This document shows, piece after piece, positions 37,777 through 48,654 of a stretch of 64,000 nt of DNA (positions within the stretch are counted from its first letter, which is position 1; every line of letters starts with the position of its first letter). The stretch is taken from NCBI RefSeq assembly GCF_019931575.1, contig NZ_CP082923.1, positions 5,022,001 through 5,086,000 on the forward strand. Direction: 5' to 3'. The position numbers and the translations under genes were made by a program. The notes under the pieces were generated by a model. It did no database searches. It was given only the letters and a program-made list of their open reading frames with translations, and was not told where the DNA came from. Origin of the DNA: Caulobacter segnis. GTDB lineage: Bacteria > Pseudomonadota > Alphaproteobacteria > Caulobacterales > Caulobacteraceae.

Positions 37777-38729
37777 CGCTTCTTCCTTTTCTTGGACGCC
37801 GTCGCCTTGCCCCTGCGGGCGGCGGTCGCCTTGGCCTTGGCGCCCTTGTCCTTCCTCGCGGTCGAACCCTTGGACTTGCGGGCGGCGGCGGCGCACTTGG
37901 CCTTGGCGGCCTTCAGCGCCTTGCCCTTCTTGCCCTTGGTCGAGCAGGCCGGGGCGGCGGCGGCCGAGCGGCTGGCGGCGACGCGCTGGGCGCCTGGCCA
38001 GACATAAGGACCCCGACGCTCGGTCTCGTAGCCGGGCGGAGCCTGGGGCAGGAGGTGCTCAGCGGCCACCGCGACGCTGGCGCCGTTCTCGGCCAGCTCG
38101 CCCGTCCAGCGCTCGTCGCCGGCAGACCGCAAGGTCAGGACCGAGGACTCGCCGACCTTCGGACTGAAACGGATGACGATGTCGTCGCCGTCGCGGCGCA
38201 GTTCCTCGACCAGGCCGGTCGAGCCGACGGAGCCTGTCCGCCGCAGGTCGCGCCAAGCGCCTTCCAGCTCGCCCTGGCCACCGGCCTTGTCGACGATCTG
38301 CAGGGCGTACAACTGAACTCCGTCGGCGCCGGTGATCCTCCAGCCGCCGTCCAGAGGGCCCTGCAGGTTCTGGGCGGCCGCGACCGAGCCCTTGACCCGC
38401 AGTTCGTAGACCTGGGCCTTGGTCAGCTCGCCACCCGGCGAGGCCGGCGCCTCTGGCTCGGGCGGCGGGATCGGCAGGATAGTCGCCTTGTGCTTCGGCG
38501 CCGGCTTGCCGGCGGCCTCGACCTCTTCCTCGTCGGTGGTCTGGTTGCTTTGCGAGATCAGGTCGGCCAGCGGGTCGAGGGCCGGCGGGACCTGGGCGGC
38601 CTCCGGCGTCGGGACCGACGCGGGCGCGGTGCTGACGGGAGCGTCCTGCGAAGCCGGCGCGGGCGCCGTCGGGATCTGCGCCAGCGCGGGGCTGGCGACC
38701 AGGACGACGGAAAGAACGATAGCCCGCAT
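37773..38729 (-). CDS. Exported protein with Pro-rich linker and Lys-rich tail
   Basis: A 318-residue protein of unknown family. Residues 1-17 are a signal peptide (ends SPALA-Q). A Pro/Ala-rich disordered stretch covers about 18-95. A compact domain lies at about 100-230 (LTKAQVYELRVKGSVAAAQN, GPLDGGWRITGADG), somewhat like small periplasmic beta-barrel inhibitor domains. The last 60-70 residues are Lys/Ala/Arg-rich, much like a histone H1 tail. Such a basic end on an exported protein suggests binding to an acidic polymer such as LPS or DNA, which is speculation. Confidence 0.6.
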   Translation of the reverse strand: MRAIVLSVVLVASPALAQIPTAPAPASQDAPVSTAPASVPTPEAAQVPPALDPLADLISQSNQTTDEEEVEAAGKPAPKHKATILPIPPPEPEAPASPGGELTKAQVYELRVKGSVAAAQNLQGPLDGGWRITGADGVQLYALQIVDKAGGQGELEGAWRDLRRTGSVGSTGLVEELRRDGDDIVIRFSPKVGESSVLTLRSAGDERWTGELAENGASVAVAAEHLLPQAPPGYETERRGPYVWPGAQRVAASRSAAAAPACSTKGKKGKALKAAKAKCAAAARKSKGSTARKDKGAKAKATAARRGKATASKKRKKR

Positions 38730-38750
38730 ACTCGACCTTCACCGACCCCC

Positions 38751-39626
38751 TTAGGCTTCGCGGGCCTCGATGGCCTTCGCCACCGCGACCAGACGCTCGG
38801 CCTGCGCCAGATGCAGACGTTCGGCCATCTTGCCGTCCACCCGCAAGGCGCCTTTGCCAGAATTTTCGGGCGCGTTGAAGGCGGCGATCACCGCCTGGCT
38901 CCAGGCGATGTCCTGGGGCGAGGGCGAAAAGACCCGGTTGCAGATCGGGAGGTGCTTGGGATGGATCAGCGTCTTGCCGTCGAAGCCGAAGTCGACGCCC
39001 TGGACGCAGACGGCCTCCAGCGCCTCCAGGTCTTCGATGTCGTTGTGGACCCCGTCCAGGATGGTCAGGCCATGAGCGCGGGCGGCGGCGACCGATAGGG
39101 TCAGCAGCGGCAGGAACGGCGCGCGGTCCGGCGTCTGGCGGGCCCGCATCTCCTTGGCGAAGTCGTTGACGCCCATGACCCAGGTCGACAGGCGGGTGCC
39201 GTGGACGGCGCCGGCGATCTCCCACAGGTGGAAGGCCGCCTTGGCCGTCTCGATCATGGTCCAGAGGCGCGTCGCGGGCGGGGCGGCGTTCAGGTGCTGA
39301 TCGTAGAGGCGGACATCGGCCGCGTCGTCGACCTTGGGCACGAGCACCGCGTCCGGGCCCGCCTCGGCGGCGGCGCGCAGATCCTCGGCGCCCCAGGGGG
39401 TGTCGAGGCCGTTGACCCGGATGACCACCTCGCGCGCCCCGAAGCCGCCGGCCTTGACCGCCGCCACCGCCGCCTCGCGCGCCGCCGGCTTGCTCTCGGG
39501 CGCGACGGCGTCCTCCAGGTCCAGGATGATGACGTCCGCGTCCAAGGTGCGGGCCTTCTCGACAGCCTTGGCGTTGGAGGCGGGCATGTAGAGGGCGCTG
39601 CGGCGCGGCCGGCCTTCGAAGGTCAT
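38751..39626 (-). CDS. HpcH/HpaI aldolase, CitE-like CoA lyase
   Basis: A 291-residue TIM-barrel lyase. The family pattern is visible: RSALYMPASNAKAVEKA, then VIILDLEDAVAP with the metal-binding acid, VIRVNGLDTPWGAEDL, a Glu in TMIETAKAA, and FDGKTLIHPKHL. Relatives cleave citryl-, malyl-, beta-methylmalyl- or citramalyl-CoA. The nearby mesaconyl-CoA hydratase-like gene makes a malyl- or methylmalyl-CoA lyase attractive, but sequence alone does not settle it. The ATG at 39626 has a GGGGAG ribosome site. Confidence 0.82.
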   Translation of the reverse strand: MTFEGRPRRSALYMPASNAKAVEKARTLDADVIILDLEDAVAPESKPAAREAAVAAVKAGGFGAREVVIRVNGLDTPWGAEDLRAAAEAGPDAVLVPKVDDAADVRLYDQHLNAAPPATRLWTMIETAKAAFHLWEIAGAVHGTRLSTWVMGVNDFAKEMRARQTPDRAPFLPLLTLSVAAARAHGLTILDGVHNDIEDLEALEAVCVQGVDFGFDGKTLIHPKHLPICNRVFSPSPQDIAWSQAVIAAFNAPENSGKGALRVDGKMAERLHLAQAERLVAVAKAIEAREA

Positions 39627-39761
39627 GGAAACTCCCCTGCTTTGTTTTCTGCGTTGCCGCGACCTTAGCATTGCTGCGTCGCAGCAAAAGCCTTCCGACC
39701 AAAAAGCGCCGTGACGCGCGAAGCCGCTTGGCGCCGCCCGCCCGGGGTCTAGGATCACCTC

Positions 39762-40142
39762 ATGAACACCCGGTACGACAAGAGCGCCAAGAACGTCCTG
39801 GGCGGCGAACTCGCCTCCTGCTCCCTGGACCCCGTGACCGGCTTCTATCGCAACGGCTGTTGCGAGACCGGGCCGCATGACCTGGGCCTGCACACCGTCT
39901 GCGCGGTGATGACCGACGACTTCCTGGCCTTCTCCAAGGCGCAGGGCAACGACCTCTCCACGCCCCGACCCGAGCTGGCCTTTCCGGGCCTGAAGGCCGG
40001 CGACCGCTGGTGCCTGTGCGCCGGCCGGTGGAAGGAGGCCCTGGACGCCGGCATGGCGCCCCAGGTCGTTCTGGCGGCGACCCACGAGGAAATGCTGGCG
40101 ATCGTCCCTCTGGGCGTGCTGAAGGACCACGCGGTGGCGTGA
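39762..40142 (+). CDS. DUF2237 family protein
   Basis: A 126-residue protein that matches DUF2237 across its length: NVLGGELASCSLDPVTGFYR, NGCCETGPHDLGLHTVCAVM, FLAFSKAQGNDLSTPRPE, and GDRWCLCAGRWKEA. Several Cys residues are conserved (CC, WCLC), which suggests a metal or redox site, but no function is established. Confidence 0.88.
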   Translation: MNTRYDKSAKNVLGGELASCSLDPVTGFYRNGCCETGPHDLGLHTVCAVMTDDFLAFSKAQGNDLSTPRPELAFPGLKAGDRWCLCAGRWKEALDAGMAPQVVLAATHEEMLAIVPLGVLKDHAVA

Positions 40143-40217
40143 GCCCGCCAACTCGCGCTTGACGAAAGGGCCTGTCCCGCTAGAGCCAACGCCAAGCTTG
40201 GCCGGAGCCGCGACGAC

Positions 40218-40904
40218 ATGTTCGACTTTCCCGACGACATCTTCACCGAACCCGAGGACGTGGATCCGGACACCCTGGCCAATCTGGGCCCGCTGCGCCG
40301 CCTGGCCGGCGTCTGGGAAGGCCGCAAGGGCGTCGACGTCAATCCCAAGGCCGAGGGCCCCGAGCGGCGCGAATTCCTCGAGCGCATCGAGATCCAGCCG
40401 ATCGACCCGCAGGCCAATGGGCCTCAGTTGCTCTACGGCTTGCGCTACCACGTCCATATCGTCGCCTCGGACGAGGACACCACCTTCCACGATCAGGTCG
40501 GCTACTGGCTGTTCGAGCCGAAGACCGGCCTGATCATGCAGACCCTGGCCATTCCGCGCGGCCAGACGGCGCTGGCCAGCGGCCGCGCGCTCGAGGACGG
40601 TTCGGGCCTGACGGTGCGCGCCGAGCGGGGCGAGCCGGGCTACGGCATCTGCTCGACCGACTTCCTGGAGTGGGCATTCCGGACGGATTCCTACCAGCTG
40701 GACGTCAAGTTCGAGGCCGACGGCGGCTGGTCCTACGTTTCGACCACCATGCTGCAGGTCCGGGGCCGCGAGGAGCCGTTCAAGCACATCGATCGCAACA
40801 CCCTGGCCAAGGTGGCCGAGCCCCGACCCAATCCGTCGGCGCGGATCGCGGCGGGCGAGACCCTGGTCCAGGCCCACGGCTTCACCACGATCGGCCACGA
40901 CTAG
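40218..40904 (+). CDS. Heme-binding-like beta-barrel protein (nitrobindin/FABP-like)
   Basis: A 228-residue protein. Residues about 30-190 follow the nitrobindin-like barrel pattern: LGPLRRLAGVWEGRKGVDV at the start, then LLYGLRYHVHIV, DQVGYWLFEPKTGLIMQTLAIPRG (split over two strands) and ATMLQVRG-like strands near the end. Members bind heme or hydrophobic ligands; the function in this family is unsettled. The stop is 2 bases from the stop of the opposite thpR gene. Confidence 0.78.
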   Translation: MFDFPDDIFTEPEDVDPDTLANLGPLRRLAGVWEGRKGVDVNPKAEGPERREFLERIEIQPIDPQANGPQLLYGLRYHVHIVASDEDTTFHDQVGYWLFEPKTGLIMQTLAIPRGQTALASGRALEDGSGLTVRAERGEPGYGICSTDFLEWAFRTDSYQLDVKFEADGGWSYVSTTMLQVRGREEPFKHIDRNTLAKVAEPRPNPSARIAAGETLVQAHGFTTIGHD

Positions 40905-40906
40905 GT

Positions 40907-41446
40907 TTAGCCCGCCAGCGGATACTCGCGTTCCAGGCGGTAGGCCGAGCCCTCGTGCGTCCGCCAGCTGGAGTAGAGGCCGAAGCGATCGACATGGAAG
41001 GCCGGCGAATGGAGCAGGTTGTTCGCCTGGATCCAGGCGCCGACCTCGGGAACGGCGGGGCGCTTCAGATAGGCCAGGGTGACGTGGGGCGTGTAGAGCC
41101 GCGTCTCGGGCTTCAGTTCGGCGGCGCGGGCGGCGCTCTCGTTGGCCTTCTGCAGGCGGCGCAGCGGGGCGCTGTCCTCGACCCCGGCCCAGACGGCGTG
41201 GATCTCGGCGCCCTCGCCGAAATGGCCGACCCCGGCCAGCGCCAGGTCGAAGGCCGGCGCGTCGATCTCCGCCAGCGCCTCGTCGAGGTCGGCCGCCGCC
41301 GGCTCCTGCACGTCGCCGACGAAGCGCAGGGTGATATGGAACGCCTCCTGCGGCCGCCATCGCGCCCCCTCGATCCCATGCTGGCGCGAGAGCAGGCCCT
41401 GGCCGATCTTCGGCGGGATGGCGATGGCGGTGAAGAGGCGGATCAT
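40907..41446 (-). CDS. thpR: RNA 2',3'-cyclic phosphodiesterase
   Basis: A 179-residue 2H phosphoesterase. It begins MIRLFTAIAIPPKI and has the two catalytic motifs HITLRFVG and HVTLAYLKRP. Members open 2',3'-cyclic phosphate ends on RNA. The length matches the bacterial family. An aldo/keto reductase gene lies 14 bases upstream on the same strand. Confidence 0.93.
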   Translation of the reverse strand: MIRLFTAIAIPPKIGQGLLSRQHGIEGARWRPQEAFHITLRFVGDVQEPAAADLDEALAEIDAPAFDLALAGVGHFGEGAEIHAVWAGVEDSAPLRRLQKANESAARAAELKPETRLYTPHVTLAYLKRPAVPEVGAWIQANNLLHSPAFHVDRFGLYSSWRTHEGSAYRLEREYPLAG

Positions 41447-41459
41447 GCGGGACTGACGC

Positions 41460-42512
41460 CTAGGGGCAGGGATTGGGCTGGCGGGCGTGGATGGCGTCGA
41501 CCGCCTTTTCCAGCTCGTCGGTCCAGGTCAGGTCGAAGGCGTCGATATTGGTCTTCAGCTGGTCCATCGACGTCGCGCCGATGATCGTGGCGGTCACGAA
41601 CGGGCGCGCATCGCAGAACTTCAGGGCCAGCTGGGCCGGATCCAGGCCGTTGGCCCTGGCCAGGTCGACATAGGCGCGGAAGCTCTCCTGGGCCCCGGGG
41701 CCCTCGTAGCGCTGCATGCGGTTGTAGAGCGCCTTGCGCGAACCCTCGGGCGCGGCCCCGTCCAGATACTTGCCGGTCAGCTGGCCCTGGGCCAGCGGGG
41801 AATAGGCCAGCAGGCCCACCTGCTCACGCATGGCGATCTCGGCCAGGCCGTATTCGAAGGTGCGGTTGGCCAGGTGATAGGCGTTCTGGATCGAGGCGAC
41901 GCGCGGCAAGCCCTTGGCTTCGCTCTCGGCCAGGAACTTCATCACGCCCCACGGGAACTCGTTCGACACGCCGACGTGGCGGATCGAGCCCTTCCTCACA
42001 TGGGCGTCCAGCGCTTCGAGGATGTCGCCGAACGCCTCGAAGTCCTGGTCATAGTCCTTGTAGGTCTGGCCGCCGAACACCCGCACGCGGCGGTCGGGCC
42101 AGTGCAGCTGGTAGAGGTCCAGATAGTCGGTCTTCAGGCGGCGCAGCGAGCCCTCGACGGCCTCGTCGATCTGGGCGCGGGTCTGGCGGGTGGTCGCGCC
42201 GTCCTTGCGCATCCAGGACAGGCCGCCGAACGCCGCGCCCTGGCCGGCGACCTTGGAGGCCAGCACGACGTCCTGGCGCTTGCCCGTCTTGGCCATCCAC
42301 GAGCCGATATATTCCTCGGTTCGCCCTTGAGTTTCGGGATTGGGCGGGCTGGCGTACATCTCGGCGGTGTCCCAGAAGGTCACGCCGCGCCCCAGCGCGT
42401 AGTCCATCTGCTCGTGCGCCTCGGCCTCGGAATTCTGCGAACCCCAGGTCATGGTGCCCAGGCAGCAGCGCGAGACGGTGACGTCCGTCCGGCCCAGCTT
42501 GACGTACCGCAT
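41460..42512 (-). CDS. Aldo/keto reductase (Tas-like)
   Basis: A 350-residue NADPH-dependent reductase of the Tas/YghZ type. The catalytic tetrad is visible: Asp in TFWDTAEMY, the Tyr in AEMYASPP, a Lys in VLASKVAG and a His in LYQLHWPDRR. The cofactor region includes FVTATIIGATSMDQL. The substrate is unknown. It is probably co-transcribed with thpR downstream. Confidence 0.92.
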   Translation of the reverse strand: MRYVKLGRTDVTVSRCCLGTMTWGSQNSEAEAHEQMDYALGRGVTFWDTAEMYASPPNPETQGRTEEYIGSWMAKTGKRQDVVLASKVAGQGAAFGGLSWMRKDGATTRQTRAQIDEAVEGSLRRLKTDYLDLYQLHWPDRRVRVFGGQTYKDYDQDFEAFGDILEALDAHVRKGSIRHVGVSNEFPWGVMKFLAESEAKGLPRVASIQNAYHLANRTFEYGLAEIAMREQVGLLAYSPLAQGQLTGKYLDGAAPEGSRKALYNRMQRYEGPGAQESFRAYVDLARANGLDPAQLALKFCDARPFVTATIIGATSMDQLKTNIDAFDLTWTDELEKAVDAIHARQPNPCP

Positions 42513-42709
42513 GCGCTAGCCCCTCTTTTGCCTTGTTGGGCAAGCTTTCTAAGGGGCGTTACCCGGCGCCGGCAAGGCGGCTCTATGGCGGGTCGACTTT
42601 CACGAACGCATACCATGAACACTTTCGTGAGGGGATTGCGCGGCCGGCCGGGACACCCGATATTCATCTGGCGTCCACCGTGGACGCTCTAGCTCAAGGG
42701 CTTATTTCG

Positions 42710-43459
42710 ATGAACGACTTCAACCGCGGCTACGCGCGCTCGATCCCCGCGGATCGCGCCGACATGTCGGTTGACGCCGGCCTGCGTAGTTTCATGCTCG
42801 GCGTCTACAACAAGGTGGCGCTGGGCCTCGTCCTGTCCGGCGCCCTGGCGTGGGTCACCTCGTCGGTCCCGGCCGTGCGCGACCTGATGTTCGTCGTCCA
42901 GGGCGGCGTCCTGGTCGGCGTGACCCCGATCTATCTGGTCGTCGCCTTCGCCCCGATCGTCCTGCTGCTGGTGGCCGGCTTCGCGCTGCGCAACCCCACG
43001 CCGCAGACGGCCGGCGCGCTGTACTGGACGATCGTCAGCCTGATCGGCGCGTCGCTGGGCACCGTGTTCCTGCGCTATACGGGCCAGTCGGTCGCCTCGA
43101 CCTTCTTCATCACGGCCGCCGCCTTCGGCGGGCTGAGCCTGGTGGGCTACACGACCAAGAAGGACCTGACCGGCTTCGGCAGCTTCCTGATCATGGGCGT
43201 GTGGGGTCTGCTGATCGCCTCGATCGTGAACATGTTCCTGCACAGCAGCGCGCTCATGTTCATCGTCAACATCCTGGGCGTGCTGATCTTCGCAGGCCTG
43301 GTCGCCTACGACACCCAGCGCCTGAAGATGACCTACTACCAGCTGGGCGGCGACACGGCGGCCCAGGGCGTGGCCACCAACTTCGGCGCGCTGTCGCTGT
43401 ACATCAACTTCATCAACCTCTTCCAATTCCTGCTCAGCATCCTGGGCAGCCGCCGCTAA
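42710..43459 (+). CDS. Bax inhibitor-1/YccA family membrane protein
   Basis: A 249-residue protein with about seven membrane helices (from MLGVYNKVALGLVLSGALAW onward). The family segments ALYWTIVSLIGASLGTVFLRY, FFITAAAFGGLSLVGYTTKK and AGLVAYDTQRLKMTYYQ are present. Bacterial relatives leak calcium or act in membrane protein quality control with FtsH. The ATG at 42710 follows AAGGG; the in-frame region upstream to 42533 is not homologous. A strong terminator follows. Confidence 0.94.
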   Translation: MNDFNRGYARSIPADRADMSVDAGLRSFMLGVYNKVALGLVLSGALAWVTSSVPAVRDLMFVVQGGVLVGVTPIYLVVAFAPIVLLLVAGFALRNPTPQTAGALYWTIVSLIGASLGTVFLRYTGQSVASTFFITAAAFGGLSLVGYTTKKDLTGFGSFLIMGVWGLLIASIVNMFLHSSALMFIVNILGVLIFAGLVAYDTQRLKMTYYQLGGDTAAQGVATNFGALSLYINFINLFQFLLSILGSRR

Positions 43460-43485
43460 GGCGGGACTGGAAGTCGGAAACGACG

Positions 43486-43515
43486 AGCCCCGGCGGGAAA
43501 CCGCCGGGGCTTTTT
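43486..43515 (+). terminator. Rho-independent terminator after the Bax inhibitor-1 gene
   Basis: AGCCCCGGCGG (43486-43496), loop GAAA, CCGCCGGGGCT (43501-43511), then a run of T residues to 43515. An 11-bp stem with a stable tetraloop makes this a strong terminator. Confidence 0.93.
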
Positions 43516-43575
43516 CTTTGGCCACGCTTTTCCTTTGGCGGCGCGCGACCCATCTTGGCGGTGATGGAGACCACG

Positions 43576-43932
43576 ATGATCCGGACCTTCGGCCTCGCCC
43601 TCGGCGCTACCCTGATCCTCGCCGCCGCCGCCCAGGCGCAGACGGCCCTGCCCGCCTATCCGCCCGTCATCAAGGGTCCGATGCTGTCGCTGGCGCGGCC
43701 CGAGCTTTCCAAGTCCGTTTCGCCGGTCGAGCTGCGCTATGCGCGGGCCCCGGCGGTCCTGCCGCGCGGCGTGGCCAAGACGTCGGTCGAACGTCGCGAA
43801 GGCGGCGTCACCGGCGCGGCCGGGGTGCTATGCGGCATCCAGCCCAGCGCCGACGACAGCGGCGTGGGCACGGCGCGCGGCTACGACAACGAAGGCCGTT
43901 TCGTCGGGGCCAAGCTGGCCTTCTCGTTCTAA
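43576..43932 (+). CDS. Small exported protein of unknown function
   Basis: A 118-residue protein with a signal peptide (MIRTFGLALGATLILAAA, cleavage near AQAQ). The mature part has a short Pro-rich start and a region PAVLPRGVAKTSVERREGGV followed by a single Cys and a GYDNEGRFVGAKLAFSF C-terminus. I recognise no domain. The ATG at 43576 has GGAG at the right distance; an ATG 4 codons upstream is the alternative. The terminator upstream means it has its own promoter. Confidence 0.65.
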   Translation: MIRTFGLALGATLILAAAAQAQTALPAYPPVIKGPMLSLARPELSKSVSPVELRYARAPAVLPRGVAKTSVERREGGVTGAAGVLCGIQPSADDSGVGTARGYDNEGRFVGAKLAFSF

Positions 43933-43939
43933 CGACGCC

Positions 43940-44272
43940 TCAGTCGACGACCGAGAACTTTCCCTTCTCGAACACCCGCAGCACCTGGGCCAGCTCGTGG
44001 CCGCGCTTAAGGATCTGTCCGCCCTGGCCGAACACGGCCCAGGCGCCCTGCTTGCGGCTCAGGGCCGGATGCTTCTCGACGCGATAGAGCGGGGCCTCGG
44101 CGGCGTGGCGGAAGATCGAGAACACCGCCCGGTCCGACAGGCCGGCGATGCCGTAGTCGCGCCACTCGCCGGCCGCCACCATGCGGCCATACAGGCGCAT
44201 CAGCTGGTCGAGCTCGCGCCGTTCGAAGAAGACGACGCCGCCGGGCGAGGAGGGATGGGTGTCCAGGGCCAT
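43940..44272 (-). CDS. DUF2794 family protein
   Basis: A 110-residue protein matching the alphaproteobacterial DUF2794 family: VFFERRELDQLMRLYGRMVAAG, WRDYGIAGLSDRAVFSIFRHA, PLYRVEKHPALSRKQGAWAV and LAQVLRVFEKG. The function is unknown, but the family is widely conserved in Alphaproteobacteria. Its start faces the small-RNA region. Confidence 0.85.
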   Translation of the reverse strand: MALDTHPSSPGGVVFFERRELDQLMRLYGRMVAAGEWRDYGIAGLSDRAVFSIFRHAAEAPLYRVEKHPALSRKQGAWAVFGQGGQILKRGHELAQVLRVFEKGKFSVVD

Positions 44273-44452
44273 CGGCGGAATCTAATCCCAAATCGGCCGA
44301 TTGGAACAGACATGGCGGGAAATGGGTCTGGCGGCGTTCGTCCGTGTCCGGCCGGTCACGCCCGCCAAAAATGACACGGCACGGTCAAGGTGCGCCCCGA
44401 TATGACCTTAATTTGGTCCTTCGCCCGCCTGTTTGCGGGTCGATAACATCAA

Positions 44453-44594
44453 TGTCGGCTGATCGGACATCCTTCGGTCTCGGATCCTGAACAGCCCCCC
44501 CAGCCCCCCAGATCGCGGGCCGGTTAGCCGACAAACTCTATATCCCCTCCCCCAATGAGCCCGCGCGGATCCTCCCCCACCGCGCGGGCTTTTT
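44453..44594 (+). ncRNA. Candidate small RNA A, C-rich loop with intrinsic terminator
   Basis: No gene fits here. TGTCGGCT (44453-44460) pairs with AGCCGACA (44526-44533), with three further GC pairs inside, and encloses a C-rich box that contains CAGCCCCCCCAGCCC from 44492. A C-rich single strand (around 44541-44553) follows, then a terminator hairpin: AGCCCGCGCGG (44558-44568), loop ATCCTCCCCCA, CCGCGCGGGCT (44580-44590) and five T. A CGATAA at 44441-44446 is a possible -10. The CCTCC loops could pair with Shine-Dalgarno sequences. Alternative: an untranslated leader with attenuator, but no gene follows on this strand. Confidence 0.65.
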
Positions 44595-44697
44595 GCGTTT
44601 TCAGCCTGGAAGGCGCGCCGCATAGCGGCCATGACCCGCCCTGAAAGCACCTTTGTTCGGCCCAGCCCTCGCCCGATGGGCCCGCGATAAAGAGATC

Positions 44698-44821
44698 GTC
44701 GACGAAGAGCGGACCGGGGTCCTGTCCAGCCCCCCCAGCCCACCCGGTCACGAGACGTTCGTCGTCGACATGCAAAAGGACCCGCGCGGCTAATCCCCTC
44801 CAGCCGCGCGGGTTTTCTTTT
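44698..44821 (+). ncRNA. Candidate small RNA B, paralogue of A with intrinsic terminator
   Basis: This has the same plan as element A. GTCGACGAA (44698-44706) pairs with the TTCGTCGTCGAC at 44758-44769 (with a bulge) and encloses the same 15-base CAGCCCCCCCAGCCC, from 44727. The terminator is ACCCGCGCGGCT (44780-44791), loop AATCCCCTCC, AGCCGCGCGGGT (44802-44813) and a T-rich tail. CGATAA at 44685-44690 again lies just before the 5' stem. In the two elements the sequence differs but the structure, the C-box and the -10-like hexamer are kept. The hairpin may also end the opposite DUF1223 message. Confidence 0.65.
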
Positions 44822-44844
44822 GTCCGGACGTCGGCGTGACGCCG

Positions 44845-45612
44845 CTAGCGTTCGAGCTTGGGGGTTTCCAGCACGCCCAGGATGCGGCCGCCCTTGGCGC
44901 CCTGCAGCAGGATTACCGTCTCCAGGTCTGGATCGGCGCCGATGGCGGTCGGCAGGCGGTAGAGCTTGGGCTTGCCGGCCCAGGGGCCCAGGCGGACCAG
45001 CTCGCGCACCACGTTGCGATGGATCAGGGTCTGGCCCTTGTTGTCGCCGCGCTTGATGGCGATGTCCTGCTCGCGCGGGTCGTAGCGCACCAGCCAGACC
45101 TCGCCGCCGCCGCCGCGCGGCGAGGGGCCGGAACCGACGGCGACCCGGGTCTTGCCGATGAATTCCATGTCCGGCGCGTTCACGGACGTGCGCTCCGCGG
45201 ACTTGACCAGGTCCTCGACCGCCTCGGCCTTGGTTCCGGACGCCTGGACGCGGCCCCCGACCACGATCTGGGGCGTGGGTACGTCGCGCAGGGCGAACTT
45301 CTTGGCGTAGGCGCGCTGGCGTTCGGCGAAGTCCGGCTTGGCGAAGGTGTCCTTCCAGCCGAGATAGTCCCAGTAGTCGACCGAATAGGTCAGGGCCAGG
45401 ACGCCCTCGCGCTTGGACAGGTCGGCCGCCAGCTGGTTGGCCTTGCCGCAGGACGAGCAGCCCTGGGCGGTGAACAGCTCGACGACGACAGGCGTCTTCG
45501 CCCTGGTCGCCACGGCCCTCGCGGGTTGGCTCCAGGCGGCGGGTCCCCATGACAGGGAAGAGGCAGCGCCGGACAGGGCCAGGCAGAGCAGGGAAAGGGC
45601 GGCCTTACGCAT
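44845..45612 (-). CDS. DUF1223 thioredoxin-like exported protein
   Basis: A 255-residue protein. It has an N-terminal signal peptide (MRKAALSLLCLALSGAASS), then PVVVELFTAQGCSSCGKANQ, whose CSSC is a thioredoxin-like CxxC, and YSVDYWDYLGWKDTFAKPDF, the typical DUF1223 segment; TPQIVVGGR follows. The fold predicts a periplasmic redox or Cys-binding protein; no role is established. Confidence 0.87.
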   Translation of the reverse strand: MRKAALSLLCLALSGAASSLSWGPAAWSQPARAVATRAKTPVVVELFTAQGCSSCGKANQLAADLSKREGVLALTYSVDYWDYLGWKDTFAKPDFAERQRAYAKKFALRDVPTPQIVVGGRVQASGTKAEAVEDLVKSAERTSVNAPDMEFIGKTRVAVGSGPSPRGGGGEVWLVRYDPREQDIAIKRGDNKGQTLIHRNVVRELVRLGPWAGKPKLYRLPTAIGADPDLETVILLQGAKGGRILGVLETPKLER

Positions 45613-45724
45613 TGCGGGTCACTTAAGCCAAGAACGTCCGGTTTATCCGTTCACGAGGCCGTGAATAGCGACGTCATGTGGGGAGAAAGCAGGCGAGACA
45701 TCGTTGTCGGGGTCCGCGCCAATG

Positions 45725-45756
45725 AAAAACGGCCGACTCCGCGAGGAGCCGGCCGT
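45725..45756 (-). terminator. Rho-independent terminator of acnA
   Basis: On the minus strand the stem is ACGGCCG...CGGCCGT with an inner CTCC-TCGC-GGAG apex and one A/C mismatch, ending in five T. It starts 26 bases after the acnA stop. The apex GGCTCCTCGCGG is shared with the mdh terminator. Confidence 0.85.
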
Positions 45757-45781
45757 CTCTTTCACGCGTCGAACGCTACGC

Positions 45782-48472
<2,691 letters not shown>

Positions 48473-48654
48473 GCTAAGGATCCTTCTCTGTCCACGGCCG
48501 CCCGAAAACCACTCCCGGGATCACGCGCTAATCGGAAGGGACGCACAGGTTCCGCCTCCGCGCCGCGTACCACCCTGAACGACTGGAGGGGGGCGACCGG
48601 CCGCTTCTTAGCGCCACCGCCGCGCAACGTCCATGTCGCGCGCGGGGTCTTGCC

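Noticed and set aside
39627-41360. Long in-frame extension upstream of the CoA lyase gene
   Set aside because: The extension runs antisense to the DUF2237 and beta-barrel genes and shows no homology; the ATG at 39626 has a good ribosome site.
44408-45550. Minus-strand open frame covering the small-RNA region and the DUF1223 gene
   Set aside because: It has no domain, and the DUF1223 frame with signal peptide and CxxC explains the coding part.
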